A DNA stretch of 15,359 nucleotides from Syntrophomonadaceae bacterium. GTDB lineage: Bacteria > Bacillota_D > Dethiobacteria > DTU022 > UBA8154. The position numbers and the translations under genes are program-made. Where the stretch lies: contig SKMY01000204.1 of assembly GCA_007120815.1 (NCBI GenBank), positions 1 through 15,359 of the forward strand. The letters are read 5' to 3'. How positions within the stretch are numbered: the first letter of the stretch is position 1; each line of letters starts with the position of its first letter. Shown in pieces: positions 7,634 to 13,897 of the stretch. The notes beneath the pieces are model-generated. The model made no database searches and had not been told where the DNA came from. It saw nothing but the letters and a program-made list of their open reading frames with translations.

Positions 7634-8739
7634 CGCAGCGCCTCCAGGATTTTTTTTGCCGGGTCATCCATCCCCAGGAGACCTCGCTGCAGGCTGAACA
7701 GCACCGTCCCTACCGCGAAGGCATCGGCAATATGGGCCCGGACTCTTGTGGTAACCTTATGGGCAAAGCGCTCGTACAGGTCCGGTACGGGCACGGTATC
7801 CAGCACATCCAGCATGGCTTCCGTGGTGCTGCAACGGTAAAGGGCCCGGACCGTTTCACCGGTTGCCCCCATCAGCACAGCATGGGCCGCAATGGTTTCA
7901 AAGCGGGCATCGGCCGTGCGGCTGTGGGTGTTGAAAATACCCGCAGCCACCTTGAACAGCTTCCCGATATGCCCCACCAGCAGCACGTTTTTTACGCGGT
8001 ATTCCAGACAGCGGTCCAGGGCAAATCCCACTTCGTTGCCCATGCGTATAACCCGCCCCGGTGGAAGGGAAAGCGTCTGGCAGGCAATTTTTTTACCGTG
8101 GTTTCCCGGAACCAAAACCAGGCCGCCGTCGCCCACTTCTGATAAAACCTGCCGGATCTCCAGGGCCAGGGTTTCACGGTATGCGTCAACCGACATGGGC
8201 TCCACCAGCCCCGTCGTCCCCAGGATAGAAAGGCCGCCTTCAATGCCCAGGCGGGCGTTGAAGGTTTTTTCAGCCAACTCCTCCCCCCCTGGAATGCGGA
8301 TCTCTACCCGTACACCCTGACCCGGTGGGAGAACCTCACCCACCTCTTTTCGGATCATGGACATCGGTACAGGGTTTATAGCCGGTTGACCGGGAGCAAC
8401 CGGAAGGCCAGGTCGGGTAACCCGTCCCACGCCTTCTCCTGCTGTAATCTCTATTCCCGGAACCTCTCTTTTCCGGGCCTCGGCGACGATTCGGGCGCCA
8501 TCGGTCACGTCGGGGTCATCCCCGCTGTCCTTGCGCACCCCGCAGAGAACCCGTCCGTATCTCTTTTCGACACCTTCCACAGGCAGGTTCAGCTGTACTC
8601 CGGCCGGTGTTTGAATGCTGACCAATTCCAGCGTTTCACCGCCAAAAAGCATGGCAACCGCTGCTTTTGCAGCCGCCGCCGCACAGGATCCCGTCGTATA
8701 TCCCCGCCTTAACCGCTTTCCGTTTTTTATCGTGTACAT
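7627..8739 (-). CDS. cbiD: Cobalt-precorrin-5B C1-methyltransferase
   Basis: CbiD methylates C1 of cobalt-precorrin-5B and is specific to the anaerobic B12 pathway; it is not related in sequence to the other corrin methylases. The 370-residue protein has the signature LRRGYTTGSCAAAAAKAA at about 10-27. Further landmarks are RKDSGDDPDVTDGARIVAEA, GEGVGRVTRPGLPVAPGQPAINPVP (split across two strands), GIEGGLSILGTTGLVEPMS and LVGHIGKLFKVAAGIFNTHS. I chose ATG at 8739; a TTG at 8748 in the same frame is possible. The ribosome site is weak for either. It is preceded by a 167-base gap holding a repeat and a dyad, unlike the tight spacing of later genes. Confidence 0.96.
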   Translation of the reverse strand: MYTIKNGKRLRRGYTTGSCAAAAAKAAVAMLFGGETLELVSIQTPAGVQLNLPVEGVEKRYGRVLCGVRKDSGDDPDVTDGARIVAEARKREVPGIEITAGEGVGRVTRPGLPVAPGQPAINPVPMSMIRKEVGEVLPPGQGVRVEIRIPGGEELAEKTFNARLGIEGGLSILGTTGLVEPMSVDAYRETLALEIRQVLSEVGDGGLVLVPGNHGKKIACQTLSLPPGRVIRMGNEVGFALDRCLEYRVKNVLLVGHIGKLFKVAAGIFNTHSRTADARFETIAAHAVLMGATGETVRALYRCSTTEAMLDVLDTVPVPDLYERFAHKVTTRVRAHIADAFAVGTVLFSLQRGLLGMDDPAKKILEALRC

Positions 8740-8781
8740 GAGTACCAAGCCCGTCAGTCAATTTTATAAACACAAAACTGT

Positions 8782-8801
8782 AACAAGAAAACAATCTTGT
8801 T
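8782..8801 (-). promoter_or_regulatory. Perfect dyad upstream of cbiD
   Basis: AACAAGA (8782-8788) and TCTTGTT (8795-8801) make a 7-pair stem with a 6-base loop, 43 bases ahead of the cbiD ATG. AT-rich sequence follows towards cbiD, including TTATAAAAT, which could serve as a -10 region, but no properly spaced -35 was found. It may be an operator or a leader hairpin; nothing else supports either. Confidence 0.25.
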
Positions 8802-8818
8802 GTGTTGGTCAAATTTTT

Positions 8819-8869
8819 GGAAGCAAGAGAACCGTCCCCGTGCTTCCTCAACCTCCCCGTGCTTCCTCA
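8819..8869 (+). repeat. Dispersed repeat, core AGAGAACCGTCCCC, with tandem partial copy
   Basis: GGAAGCA (8819-8825) and TGCTTCC (8841-8847) are inverted arms around AGAGAACCGTCCCCG (8826-8840). A 16-base exact duplicate, TCCCCGTGCTTCCTCA, occurs at 8835-8850 and 8854-8869. The same 14-base core occurs in the opposite orientation near 13875-13890. The unit therefore behaves as a dispersed non-coding repeat that fills the cbiC-cbiD gap. Confidence 0.7.
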
Positions 8870-8906
8870 GGAGCCGGATGACTGCACCAATACCCGGTTT
8901 TCCATA

Positions 8907-9530
8907 CTATATCATGCGCAAAAGCGCATGTAAAATAGCCACGGCTACCGGGCTTCCGCCTTTGCGTCCCCGGGTGGAGATGTAGGGAAGATCGGTTCCC
9001 ATCAGGTCTTCCTTGGACTCTTCCGCCCCTACGAACCCGACGGGGACTCCCACTACCAGGGCCGGATCCATCTGACCTTTTTGCACCAACCGAATGATTT
9101 CAAAAAGAGCGGTAGGGGCGTTGCCGATGAGGTATATGCCCCGGGGATACTGGACAGCTGCCTTATGTATATTGGCCATGGAGCGGGTTATCTTTTTTTT
9201 CAGGGCCAATTCTTTTACTTCCTCTGTGTCCACAAAGCAGGCTACTTCACTGCCAAAGGGTTCCAGGAGGGGGCGGCTGATCCCCGCTGCAATCATCTTG
9301 GTGTCCGTCACAATGGGGCAGTTGCCCCGGTGAAGGGCTTCCCCGGCGCTGGCCAGGGCATTGGGGGATACCACGGTTATTTCGGCAAAGTCAAAATCGG
9401 CCGTCGTATGGATAATCCGCTTAATAATGGGCTTTATCCGGGAATCAATATTCTTTTGGCCCAGGATATTTTCAATGATCATCATGCTCTGCTGTTCAAT
9501 GGTTTTTGGGTCCGTAATAAAATCCCTCAT
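8907..9530 (-). CDS. cbiC: Precorrin-8X / cobalt-precorrin-8 methylmutase
   Basis: CbiC (CobH family) moves the methyl group from C11 to C12, giving cobyrinic acid, the substrate of CbiA. From ATG at 9530 it has 207 residues, the family length, beginning MRDFITDPKTIEQQSM as most CbiC proteins do. The catalytic histidine is in RIIHTTADFDF at residue 41. PNALASAGEALHRGNCPIVTDTKMIAAGI and VVGVPVGFVGAEESKE follow, the latter near the C terminus. The frame is open to a possible start at 9605, but that would overlap cbiA by 68 bases and add residues foreign to the family. AAGGAG lies 14 bases upstream of the ATG, rather far. The gap to cbiA is seven bases. Confidence 0.95.
   Translation of the reverse strand: MRDFITDPKTIEQQSMMIIENILGQKNIDSRIKPIIKRIIHTTADFDFAEITVVSPNALASAGEALHRGNCPIVTDTKMIAAGISRPLLEPFGSEVACFVDTEEVKELALKKKITRSMANIHKAAVQYPRGIYLIGNAPTALFEIIRLVQKGQMDPALVVGVPVGFVGAEESKEDLMGTDLPYISTRGRKGGSPVAVAILHALLRMI
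8913..8930 (-). repeat. Hairpin over the last codons of cbiC
   Basis: CATGCGC (8913-8919) and GCGCATG (8924-8930) form a perfect 7-pair stem closed by four bases, immediately before the cbiC stop. No T-run follows on the minus strand, so it is not a standard terminator. It may protect the upstream mRNA from 3' decay or be chance. Confidence 0.3.
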
Positions 9531-9537
9531 AAAGGGG

Positions 9538-10926
9538 TTAAACGCTCCTTTTCCGGTATTCAAGCCCGCTTTGGAGTAAGGCACGGGGAACTGACAGGTT
9601 GGCATAGAAATGTAAATGTGGATATGAGGCCAGTAGACATCCTGCCTTTACGCCGCTTAACCATGTGGCATCAACTTCTCCATCGCGGATCTTGTAAACA
9701 TTCATGCTAAAGAGTTGCTCCGGGGTGCCGTCCAAAACAGAATAATGAAATTCATGGGCCCGGAACCTGGTTCCTTTGGGCCCCAGAATATTAGGGGCTG
9801 CGTTTTCGACTTCCACGTAACCAAAACGCTGCAGACGTCCTGTCATGGCCGTTGTTCCCGGAAAGGCGCCCACCATGGAATAGGCGCTGCCCTCCCGGTC
9901 CCCGATCCCCTCAGAAAGGTACATCAACCCGCCGCACTCTCCATAGATGGGCAAGCCCTGCCTCGCGGCTTGCTTTACGGCCTGTCTCATGGGCCTGTTG
10001 GCTTCCAGCCGGGCGGCAAAGACTTCAGGGAAGCCCCCCCCCAGGATCAGCAAATCAATGCCTTCAGGCAGCTTTTCATCACTGAGCGGGCTAAAAAAAA
10101 CCAGTTCAGCACCCAGCTCTTCCAGCAGCTCCAGGTTGTCCCAGTAATAAAAGTGAAAGGCCGGGTCGTGAGCAACGGCTGCGCGGATAAAACCCACAGG
10201 CTGTTGGATCGGAGGGTCCGGCAGGGGAGTAAAAGGTGCGAACTGCCGGGACAGGTTTTCCAGGCCTTCCAGGTCGAGGTGGTCCCGAACCAGTTGGCCC
10301 AGGCGCTTCAGCTTTTCCTCCAGGTCCTGCAATTCCCCCTGGGGAACCAGGCCCAGGTGGCGGTCGGGCAGGGAGATATCTTTTTGGGGAGGCAGGTATC
10401 CAAAGACACCCATGCCGGTGTCCCGCTCGATAACGGTTTTAAGCAGTTGATAGTGGCGCTCGCCGGAAACGTTGTTGAGAATGACCCCTTTTAAGTTCAC
10501 CTCCGGGTCGTATTCCCGGTATCCCAGCACCATGGCGGCGGCGCTGGCTGCCATGGCCCGGGCATCGACCACCAGCACCACGGGCGCGTTCAGTATTTTG
10601 GCGATGTGGGCTGTGCTGCCCTGGTTTTTAAGGGTTCCGGCCCCATCGTACATGCCCATGACACCCTCAATCACGCAGAGGTCTGCTGTGTTTCCGCTGC
10701 GGGCAAAAAGGTGTTTTATGGTATCCTTTGAAAGCATCCACCCGTCCAGGTTGCGGCATTTTCGGCCGGTAATGTGGGTGTGAAAGGCGGGATCAATATA
10801 GTCGGGGCCGACCTTGAAGGGCTGAACCTTCTTTGAGCGGGCAAAAGCCTGCATGATGCCCATGGACAAGGTGGTTTTCCCCACGCCGCTATGGGTTCCC
10901 GCCAGGACAATTCGCGGTATATTCAG
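9538..10926 (-). CDS. cbiA: Cobyrinate a,c-diamide synthase
   Basis: CbiA amidates the a and c side chains of cobyrinic acid using ATP and glutamine. The 462-residue protein has an N-terminal ATP-binding domain with the loop AGTHSGVGKTTLS (9-21), VGPDYIDPAFHT and LCVIEGVMGMYDG. The C-terminal class I glutaminase-like domain has LLILGGGFPEVFA and YGECGGLMYLSEG, with the nucleophilic cysteine near residue 331. Conserved residues start at about codon 4, so the start must lie before the first usual in-frame codon (GTG at 10884, inside the P-loop). CTG at 10926 fits best: it overlaps the cbiP stop as CTGA and follows GGGGGTGA at a spacing of seven bases. Function is secure; the start codon is inferred. 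Confidence 0.95.
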   Translation of the reverse strand: MNIPRIVLAGTHSGVGKTTLSMGIMQAFARSKKVQPFKVGPDYIDPAFHTHITGRKCRNLDGWMLSKDTIKHLFARSGNTADLCVIEGVMGMYDGAGTLKNQGSTAHIAKILNAPVVLVVDARAMAASAAAMVLGYREYDPEVNLKGVILNNVSGERHYQLLKTVIERDTGMGVFGYLPPQKDISLPDRHLGLVPQGELQDLEEKLKRLGQLVRDHLDLEGLENLSRQFAPFTPLPDPPIQQPVGFIRAAVAHDPAFHFYYWDNLELLEELGAELVFFSPLSDEKLPEGIDLLILGGGFPEVFAARLEANRPMRQAVKQAARQGLPIYGECGGLMYLSEGIGDREGSAYSMVGAFPGTTAMTGRLQRFGYVEVENAAPNILGPKGTRFRAHEFHYSVLDGTPEQLFSMNVYKIRDGEVDATWLSGVKAGCLLASYPHLHFYANLSVPRALLQSGLEYRKRSV

Positions 10927-12455
10927 GGTCTGGTCACCCCCAGTATTTGATAGAGCCGATCCATGTCCAGGTGTTCTTTCAAAAGGGCTGCCAGGCGGTC
11001 GTAACTCTCTTCCCGGCGGGCCCTGGTGTTCATAACCGCCGTGTCGTCCTCTCCGGGAAGAGGCAGTCCTTTACGTCTGCGCAGGTCGTTTAACCAGTGC
11101 CGGCGGAAGCTGTCGTTAGAAAAAACGTCGTGGAGGTACGTGCCGAACACCGGCAGGTCAAGGCTTGCCGCCCCGATAATCTCCTTTTCGTTACCGGAAA
11201 CAACCATGGAAGGTATCTCCTTCTGCACGTCACTGTGGCCGTGGCGGATTTCATAGCCTTCCAGTTCCATTCCAGCCAGGCGGCCCCACGAATCGTGGTT
11301 GGAGATCCGGGCCTTTACCTGCCGGGTCAGTTTTTCCCGGTTGAAGGTTGTTTCCAGGGGTAACAGGCCCAATCCAGTGCAGGTATCCAGGTGGCTGCTT
11401 TCGGTCCCCAGGGGGTCGTGCAGCGCCTCACCGAGCATCTGAAACCCTCCACAAATGCCCGCCAGGGGCACCCCTTCCAGGCACAGCCGGCGTATGGCCT
11501 GGGCCAGCCCCGAGCGGTAGAGAAACTGCAGGTCTGATGTGGTGTTCTTGGTGCCCGGGAGAATGACGGCATCAGGGAAGCCCAGGCGGTCCCGCTGATC
11601 AACATAGCGCAGGGATACATCGGGTTCCGCCTCCAGGGGAGCAAAATCGGTATAATTGGAAATACGGGGCAAACGAATCACAGCGATGTCCAGCTGGTCA
11701 TCGCCGGCCGGCCGGTCCTTGCGGTCGTGCAAGGAGACGGAATCTTCTTCTTCGATGCCCGGGTTGACCATGTAGGGAATAACGCCCAGCACCGGCAGCC
11801 CGGTGCGCGCCTCCAGGAAATCCAGGGCCGGGGTCAAAAGCGACGGATCGCCGCGAAATTTGTTGATCACAAATCCGGCCACACGGCTGCGTTCCTGGGG
11901 GGTAAGCAAATCCATGGTGCCCACGATGGAGGCAAAAACGCCTCCCCGGTCGATGTCGCCCACGATAATCACCGGGGCTTCGGCCAGTTCAGCAATTTTC
12001 ATGTTGGCGATATCCCGGTCCCTCAGGTTAATTTCTGCCGGGCTGCCCGCCCCTTCAATAACGAGCACATCGTATGCCCGGCGGAGGCTTTCCAGGGCCT
12101 CTTTCACCACTTCCAGGCCCTGGGGAATGTAGCGCTCGCGGTAGTCCCGGGCAGTCATATCGGCCAGGGGTTTACCCATGACAATCACCTGGGCAATCAT
12201 ATCTTCTTTTGGCTTTAAGAGAATGGGATTCATTTCCACGGCAGCAGCTACACCCGCTGCCTCGGCCTGGACCCCCTGGGCCCTGCCTATCTCCAGGCCG
12301 TCCCGGGTCACATAGGAGTTTAGTGCCATATTTTGAGATTTAAATGGGGCCACCTTGAACCCTTCCCGGTAGAGCAGCCGGCAGAGGCCGGCGGTCAGAA
12401 AACTTTTCCCGGCATGGGAAGAGGTCCCCTGGAACATAATGCATTTTGCCCGCAC
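10923..12455 (-). CDS. cbiP: Adenosylcobyric acid synthase (glutamine-hydrolysing)
   Basis: CbiP (CobQ) amidates side chains b, d, e and g of adenosylcobyrinic acid a,c-diamide, using ATP and glutamine, to give cobyric acid. The 510 residues match the family. Visible are the N-terminal nucleotide loop MFQGTSSHAGKSFLTAGLCR (from about residue 7), PFKSQNMALNSYVTRDG, EGAGSPAEINLRDRDIANM and VGDIDRGGVFAS. The glutaminase domain has LAGICGGFQMLGEAL with the catalytic cysteine near residue 335, and GYEIRHGHS. The start is GTG at 12455 behind AAAGGA eight bases upstream, 14 bases after the hemL stop; an ATG six codons later is possible. It precedes cbiA although it acts after it. Confidence 0.96.
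   Translation of the reverse strand: MRAKCIMFQGTSSHAGKSFLTAGLCRLLYREGFKVAPFKSQNMALNSYVTRDGLEIGRAQGVQAEAAGVAAAVEMNPILLKPKEDMIAQVIVMGKPLADMTARDYRERYIPQGLEVVKEALESLRRAYDVLVIEGAGSPAEINLRDRDIANMKIAELAEAPVIIVGDIDRGGVFASIVGTMDLLTPQERSRVAGFVINKFRGDPSLLTPALDFLEARTGLPVLGVIPYMVNPGIEEEDSVSLHDRKDRPAGDDQLDIAVIRLPRISNYTDFAPLEAEPDVSLRYVDQRDRLGFPDAVILPGTKNTTSDLQFLYRSGLAQAIRRLCLEGVPLAGICGGFQMLGEALHDPLGTESSHLDTCTGLGLLPLETTFNREKLTRQVKARISNHDSWGRLAGMELEGYEIRHGHSDVQKEIPSMVVSGNEKEIIGAASLDLPVFGTYLHDVFSNDSFRRHWLNDLRRRKGLPLPGEDDTAVMNTRARREESYDRLAALLKEHLDMDRLYQILGVTRP
10927..10941 (-). promoter_or_regulatory. Ribosome site that fixes the CTG start of cbiA
   Basis: On the minus strand GGGGGTGA (10941-10934) matches the anti-Shine-Dalgarno complement GGAGGTGA at seven of eight bases. 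It is followed by a seven-base spacer and then CTG. This is the main evidence that translation of cbiA begins at 10926 and not at the downstream GTG. Confidence 0.6.
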
Positions 12456-12469
12456 GAAATTCGTCCTTT

Positions 12470-13759
12470 CTAGTGGTTTTTTACGGCGGCAAAGGCCCTG
12501 TCCGCGGCATCCACGGTTTTTTCAATATCTTCATCGCTGTGGGCCAGCGACATGAAGCCTGCCTCAAACTGGGACGGCGCGATGTAAACCCCATTTTCCA
12601 GCAGGTTTCTGAAAAAGGCGCCGAACTGTTTCACATTGGATCGGGCTGCCGATTCAAAATCGGTTACGGGCTGGTCGCTAAAATAGGCGCAGAACATGGA
12701 TCCGGCCTGACGGGAATAGATGGGTACACCGTGTTTTTCGGCGGCCTCTCCGATTCCCCGGACCAGCCGCGCCGTCATTTTTTCCAGGTGCTCATACGTC
12801 CCTGGTTCCTGCAGCCGCTTTAGGGTGGCGATGCCCGATGCCATGGCCAAAGGGTTGCCTGAAAGGGTGCCGGCCTGGTAAACAGGCCCCGAAGGCGCAA
12901 CCTGCTCCATAATGGCTCTTTTGCCGCCATAAGCCCCCACGGGCAACCCTCCCCCGATGACTTTCCCCAGGGTGGTCAGGTCGGGAGTCACACCGTAACG
13001 TTCCTGGGCACCGCCATAGGCCAGGCGGAAACCTGTCATGACTTCATCGAAAATTAACAGGGCCCCGCAACGGCGGGTTAACTCTCTTAAGCCTTCAAGG
13101 AAACCGGGTTCTGGTAAAACCAGGCCCATATTTCCGGCGGCAGGTTCCAGGATAACGGCAGCTATTTCTTCCTCGTTTTGCTCAAACAGGGCTTCCACGG
13201 CACCCAGGTTGTTGAAGGGGGCCAGGAGCGTGTCCTGAGCCGTTCCGGGTGTTACGCCGGGGCTGTCAGGCAAACCCAGGGTCGTTACCCCGGAGCCGGC
13301 CTTAATCAGTAAACTGTCGCCATGGCCGTGGAAACAGCCGGCAAATTTAACGATCTTATGACGCCCGGTATAGCCCCGGGCCAGTCGAAGGGCGCTTATC
13401 ACCGCCTCGGTCCCGGAATTAACCATGCGGACCATCTCCACGGAAGGAACCGCTTCGATGACCAGGCGGGCCATTTCCGTCTCCAGGACCGTGGGCGCCC
13501 CAAAGCTGGTCCCGCGGGCAGCGGTTTCTTTGAGGGCCTCCAGGACCTCGGGTGGCGCGTGCCCCAGGATCAAAGGCCCCCAGGAGCCCACAAAATCGAT
13601 ATACTCCTGTCCATCGACATCGTAAACCTTGCTGCCTGCTCCCCGCTCAAGAAAAAGGGGCTCGCCCCCAACGGCTTTAAAAGCCCGCACGGGACTGTTA
13701 ACCCCTCCGGGTATGACTTGCCGCGCCTCGCGGTAGTACTGCCTGGAACGTTCGAACAT
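12470..13759 (-). CDS. hemL: Glutamate-1-semialdehyde 2,1-aminomutase
   Basis: HemL is a pyridoxal-phosphate enzyme that makes 5-aminolevulinate from glutamate-1-semialdehyde, the first committed tetrapyrrole precursor. From ATG at 13759 it has 429 residues, the usual size. It begins [20 protein letters not shown] and has [45 protein letters not shown] (near 118-135), [14 protein letters not shown] and [10 protein letters not shown]. The cofactor lysine is in [18 protein letters not shown] near residue 266. GAGGAG nine bases ahead of this ATG is a strong ribosome site; the alternative start at 13795 would add 12 residues and lacks this support. It lies between cobA-hemD and cbiP, joining the precursor and corrin genes. 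hemB, often found beside it, is absent. Confidence 0.97.
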   Translation of the reverse strand: MFERSRQYYREARQVIPGGVNSPVRAFKAVGGEPLFLERGAGSKVYDVDGQEYIDFVGSWGPLILGHAPPEVLEALKETAARGTSFGAPTVLETEMARLVIEAVPSVEMVRMVNSGTEAVISALRLARGYTGRHKIVKFAGCFHGHGDSLLIKAGSGVTTLGLPDSPGVTPGTAQDTLLAPFNNLGAVEALFEQNEEEIAAVILEPAAGNMGLVLPEPGFLEGLRELTRRCGALLIFDEVMTGFRLAYGGAQERYGVTPDLTTLGKVIGGGLPVGAYGGKRAIMEQVAPSGPVYQAGTLSGNPLAMASGIATLKRLQEPGTYEHLEKMTARLVRGIGEAAEKHGVPIYSRQAGSMFCAYFSDQPVTDFESAARSNVKQFGAFFRNLLENGVYIAPSQFEAGFMSLAHSDEDIEKTVDAADRAFAAVKNH

Positions 13760-13817
13760 GGTTAATGCCTCCTCAATAAGAAAAATACGTCCCACAATAG
13801 GTGTTATAGAAATGTCA

Positions 13818-13897
13818 CAGGAACGGTTCTTCTCTTGTCACCCCAGGAACGGTTCTCTTGTTACCCCGGGTGTCAGGGGGACGGTTCTCTTCTCACC
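13818..13897 (-). repeat. Three tandem copies of the AGAGAACCGTCCCC-type repeat
   Basis: Copy A (13818-13840, core CAGGAACGGTTCTTCTCTTG), copy B (13844-13866, core CAGGAACGGTTCTCTTG) and copy C (13874-13897, core CAGGGGGACGGTTCTCTTC) lie in the same orientation, spaced by short TCACCCC/TTACCCC/TGT links. Read on the minus strand, copy C shares the exact 14-base core AGAGAACCGTCCCC with the repeat at 8826-8839, in the opposite orientation relative to the genes. Copy C overlaps the end of cobA-hemD. Confidence 0.75.

Noticed and set aside
8749..8906. Small gene in the cbiC-cbiD gap
   Set aside because: The open frames there are short, cross the repeat and lack ribosome sites and recognisable sequence.
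9715..10494. Long plus-strand open frame of about 259 codons opposite cbiA, and similar ones opposite cbiG (4025-4585) and cbiC (9081-9710)
   Set aside because: They lie wholly antisense to well-conserved cbi genes and resemble no family I recognise. Long antisense frames are expected in GC-rich codon usage.
13818..13897. CRISPR-like array
   Set aside because: Only three diverged copies occur, the links are very short and themselves similar, and there are no spacers of uniform 30-40 base length or cas genes.
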